A DNA stretch of 64,000 nucleotides. Origin: Eubacteriales bacterium. GTDB lineage: Bacteria > Bacillota > Clostridia > Lachnospirales > Lachnospiraceae. Each line of letters begins with the position of its first letter. The stretch's first letter is position 1. The notes below the pieces were generated by a model. It was not told the DNA's origin. It searched no databases and was given only the letters and a program-made list of their open reading frames with translations. Where the stretch lies: contig JAUNOY010000002.1 in NCBI GenBank assembly GCA_030536995.1, positions 186,001-250,000 of the forward strand. Reading direction: 5' to 3'. Positions 6,447-15,640 of this stretch are shown in pieces. Position numbers and translations under genes: made by a program.

Positions 6447-8582
6447 ATGATATACGTGATCAAGAAAGACGGGACAAGGGAGGAATTCAATTCTCAGAAG
6501 ATTGTAGCTGCCGTAAATAAATCGGCATCCAGAATCTTATATACATTTTCAGATAAGGAGAAGGATTTTATCTGCCGCTTCGCAGAGGAGCATGCAGCTT
6601 CTCTGGGGAAAAATGAGATTGAGATTCAGGAAATGCACAATATTGTGGAAGGTGCTCTGGAGCGGGTAAACCCGGCAGTTGCCAAGAGCTATCGCGATTA
6701 CAGAAACTACAAGCTTGATTTTATTCATATGATGGATGATGTATATACGAAGAGCCAGGCAATCCGCTATATCGGAGACAAGAGCAATGCAAATACAGAC
6801 AGTGCGCTTGTTGCCACAAAGAGAAGTCTGATTTTCAACGAGTTAAATAAGGAGCTTTACCGTAAGTTCTTTATGAACCGCAATGAACTGCAGGCATGTA
6901 AGGATGGTTATATTTACATCCATGACCAGTCTGCGCGTCTTGATACTATGAACTGCTGTCTTTTCGATGTGGCTTCCGTGTTAAGCGGCGGATTTGAGAT
7001 GGGAAATGTGTGGTACAATGAGCCGAAGACTCTGGATACTGCATTTGACGTTATGGGTGATATTATTTTAAGTACAGCAGCTCAGCAGTACGGCGGCTTC
7101 ACAGTACCGGAGGTAGACAAGATTCTGGCTCCATATGCCCAGAAGAGCTACGACCACTATATTAAAGAATTTATGAAATATTCCGATGAGAGCTGGAAGG
7201 GAAGAGAAGAAAAAGCCATTGAATACGCTCTTGACAAGGTGAGGAGAGACTTTGACCAGGGCTGGCAGGGGATTGAGTATAAGCTCAATACAGTAGGTTC
7301 TTCACGTGGCGATTACCCGTTCGTGACAGTAACGCTCGGTCTTGGACAAAAGCAGTTCGAAAAAATGTGCAGTATTTCTCTTCTGGAAGTTCATAAAGGC
7401 GGTCAGGGAAAGAAAGGACGCAAGAAACCGGTTCTATTTCCGAAGATTGTGTTCCTCTATGACGAAAATATTCACGGTAAGGGCAAATGCTGTGAAGATG
7501 TTTTTGAAGCAGGAGTGGACTGTTCTGCACAGACTATGTATCCGGACTGGCTTTCCATGTCCGGAAAAGGTTATATTTCCAGTATGTATAAGCGCTATGG
7601 CAAGGTAATCAGCCCGATGGGATGCCGTGCATTCTTAAGTCCGTGGTATGAGCGCGGAGGCATGTATCCGGCAGATGAGAATGATACTCCAGTCTTTGTA
7701 GGTCGTTTCAATGTAGGGGCAGTCAGCCTTCATCTTCCGATGATTCTTGCGAAGGCACGGGCTGAGAGCAGAGATTTCTATGAGGTGCTTGATTTTTATC
7801 TTGAGATGATTCGAAGTCTTCATATCCGTACCTATGAGTATCTTGGACAGATGCGTGCTTCCACGAATCCTCTGGCTTACTGCGAGGGTGGTTTTTATGG
7901 CGGACATCTCAAGCCAAACGAAAAAATAGGAAAGATCCTCAAGCCTATGACAGCTTCCTTTGGTATTACAGCTCTCAATGAGCTTCAGGAGCTGTATAAT
8001 GGAAAGTCCATCACAGAGGATGGACAGTTTGCCCTCGAGGTGCTGAAATATATTAATGATAAGGTGAACCAGTTTAAAGAAGAGGATGGTAATCTTTATG
8101 CGATTTACGGCACACCGGCAGAGAGTCTCTGCGGTTTACAGGTAGAACAGTTCCGTAAGATGTATGGTATTGTGGAGGGCGTTTCTGACAGACCGTATGT
8201 GAGCAACAGCTTCCACTGTCATGTAACAGAAGATGTAACACCGATTGAGAAGCAGGATCTGGAAGGCCGCTTTTGGGAGCTTTGCAATGGAGGCAAGATT
8301 CAGTATGTGCGTTATCCGATAGGATATAACCGTGAAGCAATCCGCACGCTTATTCGCAGAGCAATGGCCCTTGGTTATTACGAAGGTGTGAATCTTTCCC
8401 TTGCATATTGTGATGATTGCGGTCACGAGGAGCTGGAGATGGATGTATGTCCTGTATGCGGCTCCAGTAATCTGACAAAAATTGACAGAATGAACGGTTA
8501 TCTTTCATATAGTCGTGTGCATGGAGATACGAGACTTAATGAGGCAAAAATGGCAGAAATTGCAGAACGCAAATCTATGTAA
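6447..8582 (+). CDS. nrdD: Anaerobic ribonucleoside-triphosphate reductase (class III)
   Basis: Reduces ribonucleoside triphosphates to deoxy forms under anaerobic conditions using a glycyl radical. The 711-residue protein has an ATP-cone at 1-90 (VIKKDGTREEFNSQKI) for allosteric control, a catalytic barrel, a C-terminal zinc site (C655, C658, C668, C671) and the glycyl radical loop RMNGYLS with G684 as the likely radical residue. The ending, 27 residues beyond that glycine, matches the family. The activating enzyme gene nrdG, often adjacent, is not next to it: the 361 bp after it hold the licT leader. Possible NrdR boxes lie upstream. Confidence 0.96.
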   Translation: MIYVIKKDGTREEFNSQKIVAAVNKSASRILYTFSDKEKDFICRFAEEHAASLGKNEIEIQEMHNIVEGALERVNPAVAKSYRDYRNYKLDFIHMMDDVYTKSQAIRYIGDKSNANTDSALVATKRSLIFNELNKELYRKFFMNRNELQACKDGYIYIHDQSARLDTMNCCLFDVASVLSGGFEMGNVWYNEPKTLDTAFDVMGDIILSTAAQQYGGFTVPEVDKILAPYAQKSYDHYIKEFMKYSDESWKGREEKAIEYALDKVRRDFDQGWQGIEYKLNTVGSSRGDYPFVTVTLGLGQKQFEKMCSISLLEVHKGGQGKKGRKKPVLFPKIVFLYDENIHGKGKCCEDVFEAGVDCSAQTMYPDWLSMSGKGYISSMYKRYGKVISPMGCRAFLSPWYERGGMYPADENDTPVFVGRFNVGAVSLHLPMILAKARAESRDFYEVLDFYLEMIRSLHIRTYEYLGQMRASTNPLAYCEGGFYGGHLKPNEKIGKILKPMTASFGITALNELQELYNGKSITEDGQFALEVLKYINDKVNQFKEEDGNLYAIYGTPAESLCGLQVEQFRKMYGIVEGVSDRPYVSNSFHCHVTEDVTPIEKQDLEGRFWELCNGGKIQYVRYPIGYNREAIRTLIRRAMALGYYEGVNLSLAYCDDCGHEELEMDVCPVCGSSNLTKIDRMNGYLSYSRVHGDTRLNEAKMAEIAERKSM

Positions 8583-8652
8583 AATTGTTATAGTGAACAA
8601 GACGAACGAAAGCGTGAATTTATACAAAAAAACGAAAAACTGAAACTCACTA

Positions 8653-8681
8653 TTGACACATTGCACAATTTTTGCTAGTAT
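8653..8681 (+). promoter_or_regulatory. Promoter of the licT-PTS operon
   Basis: TTGACA (8653-8658), 17 bp, then an extended -10, TGC-TAGTAT (8673-8681). Transcription would start near 8688, about 80 nt ahead of the antiterminator element. Confidence 0.7.
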
Positions 8682-8766
8682 AATTGTATTAATTAAAAAA
8701 TATAGATACTATTCACATAGCATAATTCTGCTGGGATGTGAATGGGGTGACTGGCAAGAAATTTTC

Positions 8767-8795
8767 GGATTGTTACTGGTGAGGCAGGCAAAACC
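8767..8795 (+). promoter_or_regulatory. RAT antiterminator site for LicT
   Basis: The 29-nt element starts GGATTGTTACTGG and ends GGCAGGCAAAACC, matching the ribonucleic antiterminator bound by LicT/SacY/BglG proteins. Its 3' end overlaps the left arm of the terminator at 8790, so protein binding should prevent terminator formation. LicT is encoded directly downstream, which predicts autoregulation. Confidence 0.92.
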
Positions 8796-8848
8796 AAATT
8801 CTATACCTGACTGATATGGAAAGAGCAGGGTGGAGTTTGGTTTTTTTT
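8790..8848 (+). terminator. Conditional terminator in the licT leader
   Basis: AAAACCAAATTC (8790-8801) pairs with GAGTTTGGTTTT (8833-8844), one G-U pair, and runs into a T8 tract (8841-8848). It is mutually exclusive with the RAT hairpin. Confidence 0.88.
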
Positions 8849-8943
8849 ATTCCAGGATACATGGACACAAAAGGAATTGCAGTTGCTTTTTACCTTAGGA
8901 ATGAAAATTCTGTCTTTGACAGGAAGGTACATTGGGGGATGTT

Positions 8944-9789
8944 ATGGAGATTCAGAAGGTAATCAATAATAATGTGATTTCTGCCTTTGATGAAAGCGGG
9001 CAGGAAGTTGTTGTTATGGGGACGGGAATCGGATTCAAGGCTCATCCCGGAGATCCGGTAAACGAAGAAAAAATACAGAAGATTTTTCGCATAGAAAACC
9101 GTAAGATAGCGGACCAGTTTAAGGAACTTCTGGAGAATATACCTCTGGAGCGGATGCAAATATCCACAGATATTATCTCCTATGCAAAGAAGAATATGAA
9201 TTTGAAACTCAGTCAGAGTATTTATGTAACTCTCACAGACCATATCAACTTTGCTATTGAGAGAATGAAGCAGGGAATCAAGCTGCAGAATGCAATTCTC
9301 TGGGAAATCAAGCGATTTTATCCTCAGGAGTATCTTCTTGGAAAATATGCGGTGGAGCTGGTGAATAAACGTCTCGGCATGAATTTTACTGCTGATGAGG
9401 CGGGGTTTATTGCTCTTCACATCGTAAATGCAGAGTATGATACGAGTATCAATGATACGTTTGCAATGACAAAGATGATTCAGGGAATACTTGACATTGT
9501 GAAAGAGGATTTTGGAATACAGTTTGACGAAGAATCTCTTCATTACGAGAGATTTATTACACACCTGAAGTTTCTGGCACAGAGGATATACCGCCATGAG
9601 CTTCTGAGTGACCAGGAAAGCGAACTTCTGGCAATGATTCAGAAGAAGTATCCTAAAGAACTGGAGTGCAGCTGTAAGGCGGCAGAGTACATCAGGGAGA
9701 ACTTCGGAGAAACAATTTCAGGAGAGGAAATGATGTTTTTGGCAATTCATATCAAGCGGGTGTGTATGCTGCCGGATATGGAAGAATAA
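8944..9789 (+). CDS. licT: BglG/LicT-family transcriptional antiterminator
   Basis: RNA-binding antiterminator that binds the RAT upstream of its own gene. The 281-residue protein has a CAT RNA-binding domain (about 1-56: MEIQKVINNNVISAF ... GTGIGFKAHPGD) followed by two PRD modules with the conserved histidines (TDHINFAIER and ALHIVNAEY in PRD1; ITHLKFLAQRI and LAIHIKRV in PRD2), which PTS proteins phosphorylate to set activity. ATG 8944 is chosen because GGGGGA lies just before it and homology starts at MEIQKV; an in-frame TTG lies at 8932. It is followed by PTS EIIA and EIIBC genes that presumably provide both the signal and the regulated function. Confidence 0.93.
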   Translation: MEIQKVINNNVISAFDESGQEVVVMGTGIGFKAHPGDPVNEEKIQKIFRIENRKIADQFKELLENIPLERMQISTDIISYAKKNMNLKLSQSIYVTLTDHINFAIERMKQGIKLQNAILWEIKRFYPQEYLLGKYAVELVNKRLGMNFTADEAGFIALHIVNAEYDTSINDTFAMTKMIQGILDIVKEDFGIQFDEESLHYERFITHLKFLAQRIYRHELLSDQESELLAMIQKKYPKELECSCKAAEYIRENFGETISGEEMMFLAIHIKRVCMLPDMEE

Positions 9790-9835
9790 AATACTGTTCA
9801 CAGTAACCAAAAAAGGAAAGAAAGAGGGAAATCAA

Positions 9836-10318
9836 ATGTTTGGTATTTTCAAGAAAAAAGCAAATGGTATTATGATTGGATCCCCTGTAAAGGGAAAAGC
9901 AGTGGAGCTGTCACAGGTAAGTGATCCGACCTTCGGTGAGGGAATTCTTGGCAAAGGCGCAGCAGTGATTCCGACAGACGGCAACATTTATGCACCGGCA
10001 GATGGCGAGATCGCACTGCTTTTTGACACTCTTCATGCAGTCAGCATTACAACAGATGATGGTGTAGAGCTTCTTGTCCACATCGGACTTGACACAGTTG
10101 CGCTTAAAGGCGAGCACTTTACAGCTCATACAGAAACAGGAGCGAAGGTAAAGAAAGGTGATCTTCTTTTGACTGCAGATATTGAAGCAATCAAGGCGGC
10201 AGGATACGATGTGATCACTCCTGTTATCGTATGCAACACACCTGACTTTAAGGATGTGGAAGCAATGGTCGGCATGGATGTAAATCCTGGAGACGACATT
10301 CTGACAATTAAGAAATAA
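9836..10318 (+). CDS. PTS glucose-type EIIA protein
   Basis: A 160-residue cytosolic phosphocarrier of the Crr/EIIA-Glc family. The phosphorylated histidine is H82 in LLVHIGLDTVAL, with the partner histidine H67 in LHAVSI. It passes phosphate from HPr to the EIIB domain of the next gene and may serve the PTS signal to LicT. It is a stand-alone domain, whereas some relatives fuse it to EIICB. It lies 46 bp after licT and 174 bp before the EIIBC gene. Confidence 0.94.
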   Translation: MFGIFKKKANGIMIGSPVKGKAVELSQVSDPTFGEGILGKGAAVIPTDGNIYAPADGEIALLFDTLHAVSITTDDGVELLVHIGLDTVALKGEHFTAHTETGAKVKKGDLLLTADIEAIKAAGYDVITPVIVCNTPDFKDVEAMVGMDVNPGDDILTIKK

Positions 10319-10351
10319 TCATATTACGCTATTTTAGCCGATCATACCAGG

Positions 10352-10448
10352 AATCCTACGGCAGGATTTGCAGGCTTTCTGAAGAATCGGTTTAAAATAT
10401 AATTACGCGGTTTCGTTCACCCAGAGTCCTTGCGGGCGGATGAACTGT
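10352..10448 (+). other. Structured spacer between the EIIA and EIIBC genes
   Basis: The 174-bp gap contains AATCCT-acggc-AGGATT (10352-10368) and a second hairpin in which GTTCA and TGAAC pair around an inner GTCC/GGGC stem (about 10409-10448). Neither is followed by a U-run, so processing or mRNA stability is a likelier role than termination. Confidence 0.4.
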
Positions 10449-10492
10449 AGATAAAAGGGATTTAGGGAAAAGGATAAGGAGGAAAAGTAAGT

Positions 10493-11959
10493 ATGAAATT
10501 TTTACAGAAATTAGGAAAAGCCTTAATGCTTCCTGTAGCATGCCTTCCGATCTGTGGTATTCTCATGGGTATCGGATACCTGCTTTGTCCTGCGACCATG
10601 CAGGGTGGTGACATTGTCGGCTTTACACAGAAGCTCGGTCTGTTCCTCGTAAAAGCAGGCGGTGCTCTTGTTGATAACATGGCAATTCTGTTTGTTATCG
10701 GTGTTGGTGTAGGTATGGCAGACGATAACGATGGTACAGCAGGTCTTGCAGCATTAGCTTCCTGGCTGATGATCACAACACTGCTCAACACAGGTTTTGT
10801 TTCCACAATCAGACCATCCATCGTTGACAATGCAAAATACACACTGGCATTTGATAAAATTGCAAACCCATTCATCGGTATCCTTGCAGGTGTTATCGGT
10901 TCTATGTGCTACAATAAATTCAAGAGCACAAAACTTCCGGACTGGCTGTCATTCTTCAGCGGTAAAAGATGCGTTGCAATTGTTGCAGGCGTAGTTTCCA
11001 TCATAGTATCCGCTGTTCTTCTGTTTGTATGGCCAATCATCTTCTCCGTACTGATTTCTATCGGTGAAGGTATCGCTAACATGGGCGCTTTTGGTGCTGG
11101 TATCTATGCATTCCTGAACCGTCTGTTAATTCCGACAGGTCTGCATCACGCATTAAACAACGTATTCTGGTTTGACACTATCGGTCTTGGTGACCTGACT
11201 CATTTCTGGGCAGGCGAAACAAGCGCAGACGTTACATGGAGCCTTGGTATGTATATGTCAGGTTTCTTCCCATGTATGATGTTTGGTGTTCCTGGTGCAG
11301 CTCTGGCTATGATCCAGTGTGCAAAAGACAACAAGAAAAAAGTTGCTATCGGTCTTGTAGCTTCTGCAGCTGTTTGTTCCTTTGTCTGCGGTGTTACTGA
11401 GCCGTTCGAATTCGGTTTCATGTTCCTTGCACCTGTACTTTATGTTATTTATGCACTTCTGTACGGTATCTTTACAGTAATTACTGTAGCTCTTGGTTTC
11501 CGTGCAGGTTTCTCCTTCTCAGCAGGAGCAACTGACCTTCTTTTCTCAGCATCTCTTCCGGCTGCTGCGAAAACATGGCTGATCATTCCTCTTGGAATCG
11601 CTGCATTCCTTGTATTCTACCTTGTATTCCGCTTCGCAATCGTGAAATTCGACCTCAAGACTCCTGGTCGTGAAGACGATGAAGAGAATGAAGTAAATGT
11701 TAAACTTGCTAACAACGACTACACACAGGTAGCAAAAATTGTTCTTGAAGGCGTTGGCGGTAAAGAAAACGTAAAATCTATCGATAACTGTATCACAAGA
11801 CTTCGTCTTGAAATCAAAGACTATACAAAGGTTAATGAGAAAGTTATCAAATCTGCAGGTGTTGCAGGCGTTATCAGACCAAGCAAAACTGCAGTTCAGG
11901 TTATTATCGGAACAAAAGTTCAGTTCGTAGCTGACGAATTTAAGAAACTTTGTAAATAA
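10493..11959 (+). CDS. PTS EIICB sugar permease (glucose/maltose/glucoside type)
   Basis: A 488-residue membrane protein that imports and phosphorylates a sugar. The EIIC domain (about 1-390) has around ten membrane segments and the family motif LTEP-like GVTEPFEFGF; the C-terminal EIIB domain (about 405-488) carries the phosphorylated cysteine C433 in DNCITRLRLEIKD. It has no EIIA domain, which the separate upstream gene supplies. The glucose superfamily covers glucose, maltose, N-acetylglucosamine and beta-glucosides; the neighbouring alpha-glucan genes favour an alpha-glucoside or glucose, while LicT control would also fit a beta-glucoside. A terminator hairpin follows at 12007-12048. Confidence 0.93.
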   Translation: MKFLQKLGKALMLPVACLPICGILMGIGYLLCPATMQGGDIVGFTQKLGLFLVKAGGALVDNMAILFVIGVGVGMADDNDGTAGLAALASWLMITTLLNTGFVSTIRPSIVDNAKYTLAFDKIANPFIGILAGVIGSMCYNKFKSTKLPDWLSFFSGKRCVAIVAGVVSIIVSAVLLFVWPIIFSVLISIGEGIANMGAFGAGIYAFLNRLLIPTGLHHALNNVFWFDTIGLGDLTHFWAGETSADVTWSLGMYMSGFFPCMMFGVPGAALAMIQCAKDNKKKVAIGLVASAAVCSFVCGVTEPFEFGFMFLAPVLYVIYALLYGIFTVITVALGFRAGFSFSAGATDLLFSASLPAAAKTWLIIPLGIAAFLVFYLVFRFAIVKFDLKTPGREDDEENEVNVKLANNDYTQVAKIVLEGVGGKENVKSIDNCITRLRLEIKDYTKVNEKVIKSAGVAGVIRPSKTAVQVIIGTKVQFVADEFKKLCK

Positions 11960-12006
11960 TTCCAACTAAACCAAAAATAAAAATCATAAAAATCCCTTTT
12001 AAGTAG

Positions 12007-12048
12007 GAATCCCGGCAGGCTGTAAAGCTGTGCCGGGATTCTTCTTGT
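12007..12048 (+). terminator. Terminator of the licT-PTS operon
   Basis: GAATCCCGGCA (12007-12017) pairs perfectly with TGCCGGGATTC (12031-12041), followed by TTCTTGTC. The stem is strong but the U-tract is weak. Confidence 0.65.
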
Positions 12049-12055
12049 CTGGGAT

Positions 12056-12215
12056 TTATTTTTTTTCTGTTTCACAGAGGGATGGAAGAGGACCTGTGGA
12101 ATTTCGTACAATGAGCTTTGCGTGTAGAAGCATGGTTCCGATGGAAACCTCATTCAGGAGACTGGTAAGCGCAGAAAGGCGGGTCGTCGTGGCCGATGAT
12201 GCTGATATCTCCGAT
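12056..12215 (-). pseudogene. LacI-family regulator remnant (C-terminal end, frameshifted)
   Basis: On the minus strand one frame reads ISIIGHDDPPFC (12212-12177), the conserved LacI sugar-binding-domain motif, and another frame reads LIVRNSTGP before a stop at 12056, matching the usual LacI C-terminus. The segment normally between them is mostly missing, and the DNA-binding N-terminus is not found. About 80 bp beyond 12215 reads as glycine-rich sequence that I cannot assign. Probably the former regulator of the alpha-glucan genes. Confidence 0.5.
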
Positions 12216-12294
12216 ACCTACACCGACCTTGAAGCCGACGGGAACACCGATACCAACAGCTCCTTCCTGTCCGAAGCTGATCCCGGCGCCAACC

Positions 12295-12554
12295 GGATAT
12301 CCAAATATGAAGGTTCTGGAGTTTGCTTTTGAACCTGATAAGGATACAGGATACCTTCCCCACGATTATGACAAAAATTGCGTCGTATACACGGGGACTC
12401 ACGACAACGATACAATCCGTTCATGGTATGATACGCTGCCAATACCTGCATCATTCCTCTTCAGGATTATCTGGGGCTTGGCAATGAGGCGCGCATCAAT
12501 CATCCGTCTACTCTTGGCTGCAACTGGAAATGGCGGCTGTCCGCTACCGCATAA
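12295..12554 (+). pseudogene. 4-alpha-glucanotransferase (malQ) remnant
   Basis: Only the late part of MalQ survives. One frame reads GYPNMKVLEFAFEPDKDTG and YTGTHDNDTIRSWYDTLP (to about 12440), which is the conserved THDNDT region. A second frame reads PLQDYLGLGNEARINHP and STLGCNWKWRL (from 12456), the expected next conserved block, before a stop at 12552. A stretch between them is gone and the frame has shifted. The N-terminal two thirds and extreme C-terminus are absent, so no active enzyme can be made. Confidence 0.85.
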
Positions 12555-13539
12555 AAAACCGCACAAAGAGAGAGGTAAAGCTTGAAATTATCCCGCACCT
12601 TCAGTTTGCAGCGAAGGGGCAGCTTCTTGAAAAGGAGCAGAAGTTTACATTAGAGGGAAATGAAATACATTCAGGGGGAATGACAGTATATTTTTATACA
12701 AACGGGGAAGCAGTATCTTTTGAAGGGGAGTTCTGTGAAGGGCTTTTTTATGCTTACGACGCCTGCGACGGCAGATGCAGCCACGGAAATACTTATATCA
12801 ACCATAAGCTTGTAAAAACAGTTCCTTCAGGCAAAACAGAATATCTGGAAATTCTTTATACCATGAAGAAGGAAAAGCTTTCTGTAAAAGATATTTTTGA
12901 GGAAGCGGCGCAGTACAGAAGAAGAAATGTGGCCGGTTCTGGAGAGTATTATGAAGAACTATCAGGAGGGGACAGATTTCAATATCCACATGGACGAGGA
13001 CGGGCTGATCAGCGCAGGCTCAGGTCTTGATCAGGTGACCTGGATGGACGTTCGGGTTAATGATATTCTTCCCACTCCCCGTCACGGAAAACCGGTAGAG
13101 ATTAATGCGTACTGGTACAATGCGCTTTGCGTTATGGATATGCTGGCAAAGGAACTGGGATATCCCGGGAAATATCAAAAGCTGGCAGAAAAGGTAAAAA
13201 AAAGTTTCACGGAGAAATTCTGGAATGAAGAAAAGTAGTGGACACAGTTTATGAGAAGCTGTATACTCCTTATGGGCTTCGGACGCTGGATAAGGACGAC
13301 CCGGAATTTGTGCCGCAGTATGGCGGCGAACAGTTGAAACGGAACCTTTCCTATCATCAGGGAACTGTCTGGACTTTTCCGCTGGGCGCGTATTATCTGG
13401 CATATTTAAAGGTGAACAGAGGAAGAAAAGAAGCCTGTGAAACTGTAAAGGAACAGCGTGGAGCATCGGAGAGATGTTGAGAGTGTTTGACAGGCTGGAA
13501 GAACTGGAGAACGGAAAAAGAATGCAGGAGGACAAATAA
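12533..13539 (+). pseudogene. Glycogen debranching enzyme (amylo-alpha-1,6-glucosidase type) remnant with several internal deletions
   Basis: Four frame-shifted pieces in correct order match bacterial GDE proteins. Piece 1 (12533 to about 12915): YRIKNRTKREVKLEIIPHLQ and YDACDGRCSHGNTYINHK, the N-terminal domain. Piece 2 (about 12924-13238): EMWPVLESIMKNYQEGTDF, LDQVTWMDVRVNDILPTPRH, VEINAYWYNAL, ending FWNEEK-stop. Piece 3 (13238 to about 13456): VYEKLYTPYGLRTL, YHQGTVWTFPLGAYYLAYLK. Piece 4 (13456-13539): AWSIGEMLRVFDRLEELENG to a stop. The segment with the catalytic-site DWGRD region, between pieces 1 and 2, is lost; the whole is about half the normal length. Its stop (TAA 13537-13539) overlaps the ATG of the GH31 gene, showing the old operon. 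Confidence 0.87.
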
Positions 13540-15587
13540 TGGTTCGTAAATATGTACTTGGAAAATATTTTGAAACAGAAGCAGTGGTAAAGGCTGTGGA
13601 GGAGACAAAGGGAGAGGTTCCCTTTCTGAAAAAGGAATCTGATGGGATTTATACATACAACATGGATGAGGAGACTGCGGTTTACGGTCTGGGAGAATCA
13701 ATCAGAGGTATCAACAAGAGAGGATGGGTATATGAGTCACACTGCAACGACGACCCGAATCATGTGGAAAATATCCGTTCTCTTTACGGCGCGCATAATT
13801 TCTTTGTGGTGGACGGAAGAGAAACCTTCGGTGTTTTCGTGGATGCTCCGCAGAAAATCTGCTTTGACATGGGATATGGAAAAAGAGAAGAAATCCGGAT
13901 TACAATTGATGAGGGCGGTTATGTACTTTATATTCTGGAAGGCGATTCCATTCTCTCTATTGTGAAAGAGTTCCGAAAGATGATCGGCAGAAGCTACATT
14001 CCGCCGAAGTGGGCGTTTGGCTACGGACAGAGCCGCTGGGGATACAAATGCGAGGAAGATATTCGCAGAGTTGCCCGTGAGCACAGAAGCAAAAATATTC
14101 CGCTGGACAGTATTTATCTGGATATCGACTATATGGAGCGCTATAAGGACTTCACGGTAGATAAAGAGCGTTTCCCGAATCTCAAGGCACTGGCAGAGGA
14201 AATGAAGGAGCAGGGAATTCATCTTGTTCCGATTATTGATGCGGCTGTTAAGGTGGAAGAGGGATATCCGGTTTATGAGGAAGGAATCAAAAACGGGTAT
14301 TTCTGTAAAAAAGCCGATGGAAAAGAGCAGACAGTAGGCGTTTGGCCCGGAAACTCTCATTTTCCGGATTTCCTGAATGACGAGGCCAGAGAATGGTTTG
14401 GCAATAAATATAAAATTCTGATAGATCAGGGGATTGAAGGCTTCTGGAATGATATGAATGAACCGGCAATTTTCTTTACTCAGGATCACTTAAAAGAGGT
14501 TTTTGAGGGGCTGGAAGAATTCAAGGGAAAAAATCTTGAAGTGGGCGATTTCTGGAAGATGAAGGACCTTGTTCTCGGAACAGCCAACAGAAAAGAAGAT
14601 TATGAAAGCTTTTACCATAATTATAAAGGGGAGAAGATTCGTCACGACAGAGTACACAATCTGTACGGTTACTATATGACGAGGTCTGCCCAGGAAGCTT
14701 TTGAAAGAATCGCTCCTGACAAGCGAATCCTGATGTATTCCAGAGCATCCTATATCGGAATGCACCGCTACGGAGGTATCTGGATGGGTGATAATCAGTC
14801 ATGGTGGTCACATATTCTTCTGAATCTGCAGATGCTTCCGGGACTTAATATGTGCGGCTTTATGTACACGGGAGCGGATCTGGGCGGCTTCGGAAGCGAT
14901 ACTACCGAGGATTTGATGCTTCGCTGGCTGGAACTGGGAATCTTTACGCCTCTGATGCGAAATCATTCTGCCCTTGGAACAAGAGAGCAGGAATTCTATC
15001 AGTTCGGCAATACTGATGCGTTCAGGAGAATCATCGGACTGCGCTATGCCCTTCTTCCGTATCTTTACAGTGAATTTATGAAATCTGTACTGAAGGATGA
15101 AATGATGTTTACGCCTCTTGCCTTTGCCTGTCCTGAAGACGAGCAGGCGAAGCTTGTATCAGATCAGCTTTTTGTAGGAGAGAGTATTATGATCGCGCCT
15201 GTTTATACACAGAATGCACAGGGCAGATACGTATATCTTCCGGAAGAAATGAAGCTGTACCGCATGAAGAGTGAAAACGAAATGGAGACAGAGATTTTGA
15301 GCAAGGGTCACCATTATGTGAAAGCAGGGCTTGATGAGGTTCTCATTTTTGTCCGTCCGGACAGTATGGTTCCTCTTGTAAAGGGCGGCTGCTGTGTGGA
15401 AGAGACAGATACTTCTTCTTTAAGGCTTCTTCATTTCATAAAAGATAAAGGAACATATCAGCTTTACAATGACGACGGATATGGCAAAGATTATGACATG
15501 GATATGCATACTACTGCGATTACGGCTTATGCAGATGGCAAAATCGAAGTGTCAGGAGCCGAAAATCCAAAATGTGAGTTGATTTGA
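13539..15587 (+). CDS. GH31 alpha-glucosidase
   Basis: A 682-residue cytosolic (no signal peptide) glycoside hydrolase of family 31 that releases glucose from the non-reducing end of alpha-glucosides. An N-terminal beta-sandwich (about 1-150) precedes the barrel. The nucleophile is D305 in FWNDMNEP and the acid/base D418 in WMGDNQSWW; the 113-residue spacing equals that of the characterised Blautia obeum enzyme Ro-alphaG1 as I recall it. The SRWGY, YLDIDYM and LMRNHSA motifs are present. The start ATG overlaps the stop of the decayed debranching gene and has AGGAGG upstream. The gene looks intact, unlike its upstream neighbours, and ends at the terminator at 15600-15640. Confidence 0.95.
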   Translation: MVRKYVLGKYFETEAVVKAVEETKGEVPFLKKESDGIYTYNMDEETAVYGLGESIRGINKRGWVYESHCNDDPNHVENIRSLYGAHNFFVVDGRETFGVFVDAPQKICFDMGYGKREEIRITIDEGGYVLYILEGDSILSIVKEFRKMIGRSYIPPKWAFGYGQSRWGYKCEEDIRRVAREHRSKNIPLDSIYLDIDYMERYKDFTVDKERFPNLKALAEEMKEQGIHLVPIIDAAVKVEEGYPVYEEGIKNGYFCKKADGKEQTVGVWPGNSHFPDFLNDEAREWFGNKYKILIDQGIEGFWNDMNEPAIFFTQDHLKEVFEGLEEFKGKNLEVGDFWKMKDLVLGTANRKEDYESFYHNYKGEKIRHDRVHNLYGYYMTRSAQEAFERIAPDKRILMYSRASYIGMHRYGGIWMGDNQSWWSHILLNLQMLPGLNMCGFMYTGADLGGFGSDTTEDLMLRWLELGIFTPLMRNHSALGTREQEFYQFGNTDAFRRIIGLRYALLPYLYSEFMKSVLKDEMMFTPLAFACPEDEQAKLVSDQLFVGESIMIAPVYTQNAQGRYVYLPEEMKLYRMKSENEMETEILSKGHHYVKAGLDEVLIFVRPDSMVPLVKGGCCVEETDTSSLRLLHFIKDKGTYQLYNDDGYGKDYDMDMHTTAITAYADGKIEVSGAENPKCELI

Positions 15588-15599
15588 TTATCTCATAGA

Positions 15600-15640
15600 G
15601 AAAGTCCCCTGTTGTACGTTCAGGGGACTTTCGTTTTTTT
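15600..15640 (+). terminator. Terminator of the GH31 gene
   Basis: GAAAGTCCCCTG (15600-15611) pairs perfectly with CAGGGGACTTTC (15621-15632), followed by G and T7. Confidence 0.93.

Noticed and set aside
8890-9597. A 235-codon minus-strand frame over licT
   Set aside because: It is a shadow of licT; the coding strand has clear CAT and PRD motifs.
12030-12332. A 100-codon plus-strand frame in the decayed region
   Set aside because: The LacI and malQ remnants explain this DNA on the minus and plus strands; the frame itself resembles nothing.
13737-14489. A 250-codon minus-strand frame over the GH31 gene
   Set aside because: It is a shadow of the GH31 catalytic region, with no motif of its own.
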